64,000 bases of DNA. Source: Burkholderia sp. GAS332. Its GTDB lineage: Bacteria; Pseudomonadota; Gammaproteobacteria; Burkholderiales; Burkholderiaceae. Numbering within the stretch: the first letter of the stretch is position 1; the number at the start of each line of letters is the position of its first letter. Made by a program: the position numbers and the translations under genes. Location of the stretch: the NCBI GenBank assembly GCA_900142905.1, contig FSRV01000002.1:1736001-1800000 (forward strand), read 5' to 3'. Of this stretch, positions 1 through 7,964 are shown piece after piece. Below the pieces are notes generated by a model. That model was not told the DNA's origin. It saw nothing but the letters and a program-made list of their open reading frames with translations, and searched no databases.

Positions 1-287
1 ATGCCCGCATTGTTGATCAGCAGATCCGCCCCGCCGAGGCGCGCCGCACAGGCAAGGATGTCACTCCTGTGCGTGGCATCGGCCAGATCGCCGATAACCA
101 GCTCGCAGCGCTCGCCCAGTTGGGCCGCGAGGCCCGCCAGCGCATCTTCACGCCGACCGGTCGCGACAACATGCGCACCCGCTTGATGAAAGCGCCGGGC
201 GATGGCCATACCGATGGCGCCGCTCGCGCCAGTCACCACCGCCACCTTGTCGCTGAAATCAAATTGCGTTTGCATAGCCGTATTCAT
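1..287 (-). CDS. SDR-family oxidoreductase, N-terminal part (cut by window edge)
   Basis: Only the first 95 codons lie in the window and the gene runs off the left edge. The protein begins MNTAMQTQFDFSDKVAVVTG and has the SDR cofactor loop TGASGAIG near residues 20-27, then an arginine-rich TGRR turn that suggests NADP(H). The segment ending LLINNAG is the conserved NNAG strand. Two in-frame ATGs (287 and 275) are possible; I took the outer one. It is divergent from the glucarate-dehydratase-like gene, so a sugar-acid or polyol dehydrogenase role is plausible. The catalytic YxxxK is outside the window, so the substrate cannot be judged. Confidence 0.85.
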   Translation of the reverse strand, partial: MNTAMQTQFDFSDKVAVVTGASGAIGMAIARRFHQAGAHVVATGRREDALAGLAAQLGERCELVIGDLADATHRSDILACAARLGGADLLINNAG

Positions 288-816
288 TGAAATTCGGGAA
301 GAGAGAGGTCACACGCTACGGGACAGCGAGGAGATCAAAACGTTTTACTAATATCGTCAAATATCGAAGTTTAGTCAAACGTTTTCCTTATGCAATCCGC
401 CAGAACAAACCACGATTGACAGCATCCAATAAGTTGAATTAGGCATCGACGCACCATCAGGTTTTCACGCCTAAAATTGTGAAATTATCACCCTATACAT
501 CGAAATATTCGACAAAATTTGGTGAAAAATGAGCTTTACACGCGCCAGAGCTCAGCCTACGTTCCAATCGGGCGGCGCATCAAAATCCCGAGCTTGCTTG
601 CCAACGGCGTTTGTGTAAAATTCAGGAAAACGTTATTTCACCATGTCAGCGATAACGTTTTCCTCTCTGAGCAAAGTATCTGGCACGCGGTGTAATACCG
701 CCGCGGCAGCCAGTCTGTCCGTCAGCATCGCGCCGGCGAGCGTCACCGGCGCAAGCCGCATCAATCCGACAGCGCGTCCCGAGGCCGCGCCACACCACCT
801 GAAAGGGAGCTAGCAG
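288..816. promoter_or_regulatory. Divergent control region with four LacI-type operator candidates
   Basis: This 529-base gene-free stretch separates the SDR from the glucarate-dehydratase-like gene. It carries four copies of the AACGTT core typical of LacI/GalR operators. AAAACGTTTT is at 337-346 (a perfect palindrome), AAACGTTT at 377-384, AAAACGTTAT at 627-636 and ATAACGTTTT at 652-661. They form two pairs, one close to each divergent gene, with centres about 39 and 25 bases apart. No LacI gene is in the window. The middle part is AT-rich and shows nothing else I can name. Confidence 0.55.
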
Positions 817-2088
817 ATGAAGATCGTCGCCGTCCGCGTCACGCCCATAGCCATTTCCGATCCGCCGCTACTCAACGCGAGCGGCGTTCACGAGCCGTAT
901 GCCCTGCGCTCGATCATCGAGGTGGAGACCGACAACGGCCTGATCGGTCTGAGCGAAACCTATGGTGACAAGCCCGTGCTCGATGCGCTGCTGCGCGTCA
1001 AGGACCGCCTCGTCGGACTCAGTCCGTTCGACCTGAACGGGCTATGGCGCCAGGTGGCGTCGAGCGCGAATCACAGCGAGACGGGCACGCGTGCCATCGA
1101 ACTGGACCTGGCACCCGGTTCACAGGAGAACAAGGCCGGTCACAAGACCTTCGGTGCATTCGAGGTCGCCCTGCTCGACCTGCAGGCACGCTCGCTCGGC
1201 ATTCCCGTGCATGAACTCCTGGGTGGCGCTGTGCGCCGGCAGGTGCCGTTCTCGGCCTACCTCTTCTTCAAGTTCGCGAGCGACGTCGATCCGTCGTACC
1301 GGCCCGACACCTGGGGCGAGGCGCTCAGCGCCGATCAGATCGTCGCCCAGGCGCGCACGATGATCGACCGTTACGGCTTCGGCAGCATCAAGCTCAAGGC
1401 GGGGGCGCTCGACCCCGAACACGAGGTCGAATGCCTGAAGGCCCTCAAGCGGGCTTTCCCCAATCACCCCCTGCGGATCGATCCGAACGCGAACTGGTCG
1501 CTCGACACCGCCATCCGCATGGCGGAACACCTGCAAGGCGATCTCGAGTACTACGAGGATCCCACACCCGGTCTCGAAGGCATGGCCGAGCTGCACAAGG
1601 CGACAGGCTTGCCGCTTGCCACCAACATGGTCGTGACAAACATGGAGGAATTCCGCCGCAACGTCACGCTCAACGGCGTGCAGATCCTGCTGTCGGATCA
1701 CCACTACTGGGGCGGCCTGCGGGCAACGCAATCGCTGGCGGTCATGTGCGAGACGTTCGGCCTGGGCCTGTCGATGCACTCCAATTCGCACCTCGGCATC
1801 AGCCTGATGGCGATGTCGCATCTGGCTGCGGCTGTGCCCAACCTGACCTATGCGTGTGACACACACTATCCATGGCAGGACGACGAGGTCATTAAGGGCG
1901 GCAAGATCGCCATCGAGAACGGCTGCGTCACGCTAACCGACGCACCGGGGCTTGGCGTCGAACTGGATCACGATGCGCTAGCCGCGCTGCATGAGCAATA
2001 TCTACGTTGCGGCATCACGCAGCGCGACGACGTTGCCCAGATGCGTAAATTCCACCCGGACTGGACACGCAAGAAGCCGCGCTACTGA
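817..2088 (+). CDS. Glucarate-dehydratase-like enolase-superfamily enzyme
   Basis: 423 residues, aligning along its length with GudD-type glucarate dehydratases, which turn D-glucarate into 5-keto-4-deoxyglucarate. The N-terminal capping domain is followed by a TIM barrel. It holds KLK (K192/K194), the metal-ligand strands with D222 (RIDPNANW), E247-D248 (YYEDP) and the ATN/SDHHYW segments at 268-298, and the catalytic His in SMHSNSH (H321). All the expected acid-base residues are therefore present. A GGGAG Shine-Dalgarno precedes the ATG. A neighbouring SDR and a tartronate-semialdehyde-reductase remnant fit sugar-acid catabolism. The exact acid sugar (glucarate, galactarate, a related aldarate) cannot be fixed from sequence. 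LacI-type sites upstream suggest substrate-inducible repression. Confidence 0.85.
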   Translation: MKIVAVRVTPIAISDPPLLNASGVHEPYALRSIIEVETDNGLIGLSETYGDKPVLDALLRVKDRLVGLSPFDLNGLWRQVASSANHSETGTRAIELDLAPGSQENKAGHKTFGAFEVALLDLQARSLGIPVHELLGGAVRRQVPFSAYLFFKFASDVDPSYRPDTWGEALSADQIVAQARTMIDRYGFGSIKLKAGALDPEHEVECLKALKRAFPNHPLRIDPNANWSLDTAIRMAEHLQGDLEYYEDPTPGLEGMAELHKATGLPLATNMVVTNMEEFRRNVTLNGVQILLSDHHYWGGLRATQSLAVMCETFGLGLSMHSNSHLGISLMAMSHLAAAVPNLTYACDTHYPWQDDEVIKGGKIAIENGCVTLTDAPGLGVELDHDALAALHEQYLRCGITQRDDVAQMRKFHPDWTRKKPRY

Positions 2089-2119
2089 CACGCGGCAATC
2101 ACAAGTGCACGGTGAACGC

Positions 2120-2209
2120 ATGACCAGGCGCACGTTCGATCCGGGCTTTCGCATCGAATTGCACCAGAAGGAAGTGCTACGCGGAATTCACACTGAAATC
2201 GATGCTTAG
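2120..2209 (+). pseudogene. Remnant of a tartronate-semialdehyde / beta-hydroxyacid dehydrogenase C-terminus
   Basis: A 29-codon stretch beginning MTRRTFDPGFRIELHQKEV is closed by TAG. It resembles the start of the C-terminal helical domain of the GarR/GlxR/3-hydroxyisobutyrate dehydrogenase family, where F-x-P-G-F-x-I-x-L-x-x-K-D-L is typical. Nothing recognisable of the Rossmann domain precedes it. The full enzyme acts two steps downstream of glucarate dehydratase, so a decayed partner next to this gene makes sense. The match is short, so a chance resemblance is possible. Confidence 0.45.
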
Positions 2210-2334
2210 TAACGGGCGCGAACCAACCGCAGCAAACGGTCCGCCCGCGAAAAATACCAGATCGCAAGGCCGGCCAGCACCGGGTACATGCAGCACAGGC
2301 GCGCGAGCGCCCCAACCTCAGCAGAAAAGCCCAT
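2206..2334 (-). CDS. Possible 42-residue membrane peptide
   Basis: A minus-strand ORF of 42 codons starts at an ATG with a GGGGA-type ribosome site (about six bases away). It contains one hydrophobic segment (YPVLAGLAIWYFS) followed by an arginine-rich tail, as in a single-span inner-membrane miniprotein. I do not recognise it. It overlaps the reductase remnant by four bases and sits in otherwise featureless DNA, so it may equally be the stump of a larger decayed gene. Confidence 0.25.
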   Translation of the reverse strand: MGFSAEVGALARLCCMYPVLAGLAIWYFSRADRLLRLVRARY

Positions 2335-2566
2335 TACGTTCCCCGGTCAATCGTGTGGATGCCAATTTGAAACGGCGCGACCAGGCTATTAGGTGCCGGT
2401 TCGAGCCTCATCTGGCGACAGCAAAATCATGCGCAGACACCCATTATCAATGATTCCCGGCGGCACGTTATGACAGACCTCCACATTTGCCTCCGCCCAC
2501 CTAAGCGTCGGCATTCCCGGGCCGGTTTTCATACCTGTCCGGTACCGATCGACGCCACGATCCCTG
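2335..2566. other. Gene-free spacer
   Basis: The stretch before the end of the VIT1-type gene holds no ORF with a credible start, no clear hairpin-plus-T terminator and no repeat that I can see. Together with the remnant just upstream it looks like a decaying interval. Confidence 0.4.
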
Positions 2567-3697
2567 TCACGAGATTGACACGCCCAGTAGCTTGCCGACC
2601 CCAAACGTAAACGCTGCGGCAATGAGACCGATCACGACTTGCCGCAGCGCGGAGAACGCCGCGCCGCGGCCATTGAATAGCGAAGTGAAGACGCCGATCG
2701 ATGCGAGCGCAAGCATGCTAAGCGCGACACATTGCACAATCGCGTTAAGCCCGTGTGTCCACAGGAACGGCATCACCGGAAAAATCGCGCCGACCGAAAA
2801 CAGGCAAAAGGAGACGCTCGCAGCGGACCACGGATTGCCGCCCAACTCGGCGGGATCGAGCCCAAGTTCCTCTCGCGTCAAGGTATCGAGCGCCTTGTCC
2901 TTGTCACGCATCATCTGCGATGCCACCCGTTTGGCCTCGGCGGCGTCCAGACCCTTGGCGCGATAGATCAGCGCCAGTTCGTGCTCCTCGGCTTCCGGCG
3001 ACATTTCCAGTTCTTCAGCTTCTTTCGCAATCTGGGTACTGGCCAACTCGCGCGCATTGGTCACCGACAGCCATTCACCCAAGGCCATCGAACACGCGCC
3101 GGCGATCAGGCCGGCGAGCCCCGTGAGCAGGATCGCCTTGTTGCCGGTTCCCGCACCGGCCACGCCCATGATCAGGCAGAAGTTCGACACGAGGCCGTCG
3201 TTCGCGCCGAGCACGGCTGCGCGCAGATCGTTACCTGACGAAACGCCCTTATGCCACGACTCCGCTGCGGCGATGCGCGCGCCTTGTGACAGGTCCGGGT
3301 CGCCGCCGCCGCGAGCCAGCGTCTGGACCACCGCCGCATGGTGATGTTCATCGGCCGACATGCGGCCCGCGTCCGGCTGCCCGTGGTATTTGTTACGGTC
3401 GGCGTATTCGGCCGCAGCGAGCGTGGGCAGCACGAAACCCGCGCCGAACACGCGTACCAGCGCTTTCATCAGGCGCGTTTTCACGGCCTGGCCGGTGCCC
3501 TTCGGCCGGATGCCATTCGCTCTCAGCTTATCGGCCCACACCTGCGCATGATCGCGCTCCGACTTCGCGAGGTCACGGTAGACCTGTTTGCGGGTGTCAT
3601 CCCTCTCAACCTTCGCGAGCGTTTCATAGAGCGCGGCGCTATGGAGCTCATCGGAAAGATTGGCTCTGTACCGCTTGACTTCATGTTTGCTTGCCAT
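2567..3697 (-). CDS. Rubrerythrin-VIT1 fusion, membrane iron/manganese transporter (MbfA-like)
   Basis: 376 residues in two parts. Residues 1 to about 150 form a ferritin-like/rubrerythrin helical domain with carboxylate and His ligands in DELHSAALYE, SERDHAQVW and DEHHHAAVV. From about residue 160 the CCC1/VIT1 domain begins (LRAAVLGANDGLVSNFCLIMG). It has transmembrane segments, a cytoplasmic acidic stretch (AKEAEELEMSPEAEEHELA) that binds metal in this family, and closing membrane helices. MbfA of rhizobia, with the same layout, exports iron. It stands alone between the glucarate region and the tartrate operon. The ATG at 3697 is the only sensible start. Confidence 0.85.
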   Translation of the reverse strand: MASKHEVKRYRANLSDELHSAALYETLAKVERDDTRKQVYRDLAKSERDHAQVWADKLRANGIRPKGTGQAVKTRLMKALVRVFGAGFVLPTLAAAEYADRNKYHGQPDAGRMSADEHHHAAVVQTLARGGGDPDLSQGARIAAAESWHKGVSSGNDLRAAVLGANDGLVSNFCLIMGVAGAGTGNKAILLTGLAGLIAGACSMALGEWLSVTNARELASTQIAKEAEELEMSPEAEEHELALIYRAKGLDAAEAKRVASQMMRDKDKALDTLTREELGLDPAELGGNPWSAASVSFCLFSVGAIFPVMPFLWTHGLNAIVQCVALSMLALASIGVFTSLFNGRGAAFSALRQVVIGLIAAAFTFGVGKLLGVSIS

Positions 3698-3867
3698 GGT
3701 GACGTGCCTGCATATCGGGTCGCTAACAACGAAGCGTAATCGATTCAGGCACGGAAATCAGCAAGGCCCTAAAGCGCATCTTTAGCGAGAACGCCAACGG
3801 TTCTCATCCCCATTCGGTTCTGCACGACACGCAGAACAATCAGCAAGCCGACCAGAAACTAGCGAGC

Positions 3868-5163
3868 TCATTGCGCCGCGGGAGCCGCCCGATAGCCTCG
3901 CCGGCCGACAGCCAAAGCGAGCATGGCGGATACCGCGAGACTCGCTGCCACCACGTAAAGGCCGGCAGCATATCCCCCCGTCACGCTCTTCAGCCAGCCG
4001 ATCGCGAACGGGCCGACGAAACCGCCAAGATTGCCGATCGAATTGATCATGGCGATACCGGCCGCAGCACCGGCACCCGAGAGAAAGGTGCTCGGCATGG
4101 CCCACAAGGGCGCCTTGGCCGCGCTAATACCCACGTTCACGACGATCAGCGCCAGCACCACCGCCACGATGGTATCCGCAAAGCCTGCCCATGCAAGCCC
4201 GACGCCTGCCGCGACGCACGGAATCACCACATGCCAGGTGCGCTCGCCGGTGCGGTCCGAATGGCGAGCCCACACCACCATGCCGATCACCGCGAGCACG
4301 CTGGGAATCGCATTCAAGGCGCCCGTGCCCAGCGCGCTGAAGCCGAATTGCCGAATGATCAGCGGCGCCCATAGCCCGAGCGTATAAAGGCCCGCGGACG
4401 TGCCGAAGTAAATCATCGACATGATCCACACGCGCGGGTCGCGCAGCGCCGCGAGCGCACCGGCCGCATGGCCTGCCTGCGACTCACGCCCTGCGCGCTC
4501 TTCGCGCAACGTCGCGACAAGCCACGTTTTCTCATCTGCGGCAAGCCACGTCGCCTTTTCTGGTGAATCGGTGAGGGCTTTCAACACCACGAAGCCGAGT
4601 ACGACAGCAGGAATCGCTTCGACGATGAACAGCCATTGCCAGTCTTTCAATCCGAACAGGGCCGGCATCTGCATGATGGCGCCTGAAATGGGCGATCCGA
4701 TTGCCGTCGACAAAGGCGCGGCCGCCATGAATGCCGCCGCTGCGACCGCGCGCTGCCGCGCTGGAAACCACTGACTGAGATAGAGGATGATGCCGGGGAA
4801 GAAGCCGGCTTCGGCGACACCGAGCAAAAAGCGCAGCGTATAGAACGAATTCGGTCCAACGACAAACGCGGAAGCCGCCGACACCAGCCCCCACGTCACC
4901 ATCACGCGGGCAATCCAGATGCGCGCACCGACCTTGTTCAGAATGAGGTTCGAGGGCACTTCGAACAGAAAGTAGCCAAGAAAGAAGATGCCGCCGCCGA
5001 GCCCGAACATGGTCGGCGAGAGGCCGAGGTCCTTGTTCATCGTCAGCGCAGCGAAGCCGACGTTCACGCGGTCGAGAAAACTGACAAAGTAAAGCAGCAT
5101 GACGAAGGGCAAAATCCGCCACGTCAGCTTGCGAACCACACGCGCTTGCAATTCATTGGCCAT
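3868..5163 (-). CDS. MFS transporter, anion:cation symporter family (tartrate/dicarboxylate type)
   Basis: 431 residues with twelve predicted membrane spans. The N-terminus MANELQARVVRKLTWRILPF and the next helix YFVSFLDRVNVGFAAL are typical of the ACS family (tartrate, 4-hydroxyphenylacetate and phthalate permeases). An upstream in-frame GTG (5175) exists, but the ATG at 5163 has GGAG about six bases before it and is preferred. It lies 92 bases downstream of the tartrate/D-malate dehydrogenase on the same strand. Import of tartrate or D-malate for that enzyme is the natural reading; substrate assignment is by context. Confidence 0.85.
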   Translation of the reverse strand: MANELQARVVRKLTWRILPFVMLLYFVSFLDRVNVGFAALTMNKDLGLSPTMFGLGGGIFFLGYFLFEVPSNLILNKVGARIWIARVMVTWGLVSAASAFVVGPNSFYTLRFLLGVAEAGFFPGIILYLSQWFPARQRAVAAAAFMAAAPLSTAIGSPISGAIMQMPALFGLKDWQWLFIVEAIPAVVLGFVVLKALTDSPEKATWLAADEKTWLVATLREERAGRESQAGHAAGALAALRDPRVWIMSMIYFGTSAGLYTLGLWAPLIIRQFGFSALGTGALNAIPSVLAVIGMVVWARHSDRTGERTWHVVIPCVAAGVGLAWAGFADTIVAVVLALIVVNVGISAAKAPLWAMPSTFLSGAGAAAGIAMINSIGNLGGFVGPFAIGWLKSVTGGYAAGLYVVAASLAVSAMLALAVGRRGYRAAPAAQ

Positions 5164-5255
5164 GCCAGTCTCCACTCTTTAAATCGCCCGTGACGTGTGC
5201 GTCCGGGCGTTATGTTTTTGTCTAATGCACGTGTTGCGCGTTGCGTATTGCGGGT

Positions 5256-6362
5256 TCAGGCCGCTTTGAACTGCGCCGCCGTTTCCGCTGCGAGGATCGC
5301 GCAGACCGCATCGGTCACCTGCACGGTCGTGGCCATGCCGCCAAGGTCGCGGGTGTGCAGCGCCGGGTCAGCCGTGATGCGCTCGATCGCATTCATCAGT
5401 TGCTGGGCAGCGGCCGTCTCGCCGAGATGCTCGAGCATCATCACAACCGACCAGAACGTGCCGACCGGATTGGCGAGCCCCTTGCCCATGATGTCGAAAG
5501 CGGAGCCGTGAATCGGTTCGAACATCGAGGGATAGCGGCGCTCGGGGTCGAGATTCGCGGTCGGCGCGATGCCGAGGCTGCCGGCGAGTGCCGCGGCCAG
5601 ATCGCTGAGAATGTCCGCGTGAAGGTTCGTCGCGACGATCGTGTCCAGCGTCGCGGGACGGTTGACCATGCGCGCGGTGGCGGCGTCAACGAGTTCCTTG
5701 TCCCATTGGACGTCGGGAAACTCACGCGATACCTCCAGGGCGATCTCGTCCCACATGACCATCGCGTGACGTTGCGCATTGCTCTTGGTGATCACCGTCA
5801 GCAGCTTGCGCGGCCGCGACTGGGCAAGACGGAACGCGAAACGAAGAATGCGTTCGACGCCCACGCGGGTCATCATCGAAACGTCGGTTGCCACTTCGAT
5901 CGGATGACCCTGGTGCGCGCGTCCGCCTACGCCGGCGTACTCCCCCTCCGAATTTTCGCGCACGATGACCCAGTCGAGATCCTTTGGTCCGCAACGCTTC
6001 AACGGCGCGTCGATACCGGGAAGGATGCGGGTGGGACGCACATTCGCATACTGATCGAAGCCCTGGCAGATCTTCAGGCGCAAACCCCACAGCGTCACGT
6101 GATCGGGAATATGCGGGTCGCCCGCCGAGCCGAACAGAATCGCGTCCTTGTTGCGGATCGCATCCAGCCCATCGGACGGCATCATCACACCGTGCTGACG
6201 GTAAAAGTCGCCGCCCCAATCGAAATTCTCGAACTCGAATCCGAAGCTGTCGTTTCGCGCGGCGATGGCTTCGAGAACCCGTTGGCCCGCGGGCACGACT
6301 TCCTTGCCGATGCCGTCGCCGGGAATGGTTGCGATGCGGTAGGTCTTCACTGGCGTCTCCAT
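5256..6362 (-). CDS. dmlA: Tartrate / D-malate dehydrogenase (decarboxylating)
   Basis: 368 residues of the isocitrate/isopropylmalate dehydrogenase fold, close in length and motifs to E. coli DmlA and TtuC-type tartrate dehydrogenases. Visible are IPGDGIGKEV at the start, FDQYANVRPTR with the substrate-binding arginines, VRENSEGEYAG, the catalytic Lys segment TKSNAQRH, the metal aspartates in NLHADILSDL and the NAD site FEPIHGSAFDI. It oxidises D-malate or tartrate using NAD with a divalent metal. The reading frame is open upstream, but METPVKTYRIATIPG at 6362 matches the family start. It pairs with the downstream MFS carrier and a divergent DmlR-like regulator. Confidence 0.88.
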   Translation of the reverse strand: METPVKTYRIATIPGDGIGKEVVPAGQRVLEAIAARNDSFGFEFENFDWGGDFYRQHGVMMPSDGLDAIRNKDAILFGSAGDPHIPDHVTLWGLRLKICQGFDQYANVRPTRILPGIDAPLKRCGPKDLDWVIVRENSEGEYAGVGGRAHQGHPIEVATDVSMMTRVGVERILRFAFRLAQSRPRKLLTVITKSNAQRHAMVMWDEIALEVSREFPDVQWDKELVDAATARMVNRPATLDTIVATNLHADILSDLAAALAGSLGIAPTANLDPERRYPSMFEPIHGSAFDIMGKGLANPVGTFWSVVMMLEHLGETAAAQQLMNAIERITADPALHTRDLGGMATTVQVTDAVCAILAAETAAQFKAA

Positions 6363-6432
6363 GATGTTGAACGTATGGCTGCATCCTAGAACGAGGACCG
6401 TGCGCGAAAACGCTGCTAGACTCAAAGCATCC

Positions 6433-6447
6433 TTAACTTCAAGTTAA
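6433..6447. promoter_or_regulatory. 15-bp palindrome, candidate LysR-regulator box
   Basis: TTAACTTCAAGTTAA is a perfect 7-1-7 inverted repeat that fits the T-N11-A pattern of LysR-type binding sites. It lies 71 bases upstream of the dehydrogenase start and 131 upstream of the divergent regulator. This is where a DmlR-like protein would bind to control both. Confidence 0.55.
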
Positions 6448-6460
6448 CAATGAGCGGCTC

Positions 6461-6523
6461 GCTAGCCTCGCTAGCCTCGCTAGCCTCGCTAGCCTCGCTA
6501 GCCTCGCTAGCCTCGCTGGCCTG
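6461..6523. repeat. Tandem 9-bp repeat (gctagcctc) in the dmlA/dmlR control region
   Basis: Six perfect copies of gctagcctc run from 6461 to 6514, followed by one copy with two changes (gctggcctg). Further decayed GGCCTGCT-like units continue to about 6570, next to the regulator's start codon. The array directly follows the palindromic box. Each unit contains an NheI-type GCTAGC. Copy-number change by slippage would alter spacing in the regulator's 5' leader by 9 bases per event. Confidence 0.9.
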
Positions 6524-6577
6524 CTTGTCGGCCTGCTCACTGGCCTGCTGACTAGCCCGCTTATTGGCCCACTCAAC

Positions 6578-7489
6578 ATGACCTCGTCGATACAACCGGA
6601 CGACCTCGCGTTCTTCTCCACGCTCGCCGCAAGCGGCAGCCTGACGGCGGCGGCACGCGAACTCGGCTTGAGCACCGCGGCCGTGAGCAAGCATCTCTCG
6701 AAAATGGAATCGCGTGCGGGCGTGGCACTCGTCAATCGCACGACACGGCGCATGAGCCTCACGCCGGAGGGGGAGCTATATCTAACGCGCGCGAGGCGCA
6801 TCCTGAGCGAAATGGACGACCTCGCGCAGTTGCTCGGCGGCTCGCAAGCGGCGCCGAAAGGCCTGCTGCGCGTGAACGCGACGCTCGGCTTCGGCCGCAG
6901 TCACATAGCGCCGCTCATTTCCCGGTTTGTACGCCGCTTTCCCGAGGTGGACGTGCAGTTGCAACTCTCCGTCGACCCACCGCCGCTCAGCGACGATGCC
7001 TTCGACGTGTGCGTGCGCTTTGGCGAACCGCCGGATGCTCGCGTGATTGCGCGCCGGGTCGCGTCCAATCGGCGGCTGCTTTGCGCAGCGCCCGCGTATT
7101 TCGCCAAACGGCGCGCGCCACGCAGTCCGGCAGAGCTATCGCAGCACAACTGTATCGGCATTCGCCAGGGCGACGATGGCTACGGGCTATGGCGTCTGAC
7201 TAGCGGACGCGGCACGGCCGAAAGGACCGAGACGGTACGCGTGCGCGGCAACCTCACCACTAATGACGGCGAGATCGCGGTGAAGTGGGCGCTGGACGGC
7301 CACGGCATTCTGATGCGCGCGGAATGGGATATCGCGGAGTATCTCGCCGACGGCCGCCTGATCCATGTCCTGCCGGAATACCGCACGCCGGGCGCGGACA
7401 TCTACGCGGTGTACCCGCAACAGTTGCAGATGACGGCGCGGGTCAAGGCCTTCGTCGACATGCTGATAGAAACGCTTGGGGCGCGTTGA
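6578..7489 (+). CDS. LysR-family regulator, DmlR-like
   Basis: 303 residues. The N-terminal winged helix-turn-helix (LAFFSTLAASGSLTAAARELGLSTAAVSKHL, about residues 10-40) is followed by the linker helix and an effector-binding domain of periplasmic-binding fold. Divergence from the tartrate/D-malate dehydrogenase gene and family resemblance point to activation of that operon by its substrate. The start ATG lies just after the decayed end of the 9-bp repeat array and no strong Shine-Dalgarno is visible. The repeats may therefore influence its translation or transcription. Confidence 0.85.
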   Translation: MTSSIQPDDLAFFSTLAASGSLTAAARELGLSTAAVSKHLSKMESRAGVALVNRTTRRMSLTPEGELYLTRARRILSEMDDLAQLLGGSQAAPKGLLRVNATLGFGRSHIAPLISRFVRRFPEVDVQLQLSVDPPPLSDDAFDVCVRFGEPPDARVIARRVASNRRLLCAAPAYFAKRRAPRSPAELSQHNCIGIRQGDDGYGLWRLTSGRGTAERTETVRVRGNLTTNDGEIAVKWALDGHGILMRAEWDIAEYLADGRLIHVLPEYRTPGADIYAVYPQQLQMTARVKAFVDMLIETLGAR

Positions 7490-7964
7490 GTCAGCCTCCC
7501 TCAGTTCTGCAATGCAGAACTACGGCGACAACCAACCGACTGGGAATTCAAACCGGATAATTCCCCCAACTTCCTTGCATTACATAGCCTTACGTCGCAA
7601 ATCAAGCACCCATTCCGATCCAGGTGTTTTCCCTATTTTGGCCTGCATTGCAGGCCAAACGAGCGAATTCCCCCGTTGACACGGAACGAACGGTCGTGCC
7701 AAATTGCACCTGCATCCTGTGCGCAAGCATGCGATCAATGAGTTCATAGCAGCGCCGAGCCGCCCCAGCGATCAGGAGACAACCCAGCAGGCAACCGGAC
7801 TCAAGGCGCGTACCAGCAAACCCACTATTTCGTATTCCTGATCGGATTGCGAAGGCCCCTTATCGCCCATTGAAATCGCATCGCGCAACAGATCGCCACA
7901 ACCTTGCAGCACAAGCATTACTTCGCCAGTTCAGTCGATTCCAAAAAACAAGGAGACACGAAGC
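7490..7964. promoter_or_regulatory. Porin promoter region with two TGCA palindromes
   Basis: Three signals stand out. GTTCTGCA-A-TGCAGAAC is a perfect inverted repeat at 7504-7520. TTTGGCCTGCA-T-TGCAGGCCAAA is an 11-bp-arm inverted repeat at 7637-7659. A likely promoter has TTGACA at 7676-7681 and CAAATT at 7700-7705, with GAACGGTCGT-like sequence in the spacer. The palindrome centre at 7648 is 28 bases before the first T of the -35. The leader from there to the porin start is about 250 bases and shows no other clear feature. Confidence 0.6.

Noticed and set aside
5241..6389. A 382-codon plus-strand frame opposite the tartrate/D-malate dehydrogenase
   Set aside because: The minus strand encodes a complete enzyme with all active-site motifs; the opposite frame has none and no ribosome site.
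6461..6523. 9-bp repeats considered as a CRISPR array
   Set aside because: Units are contiguous with no spacers, far too short, and no cas genes are present.
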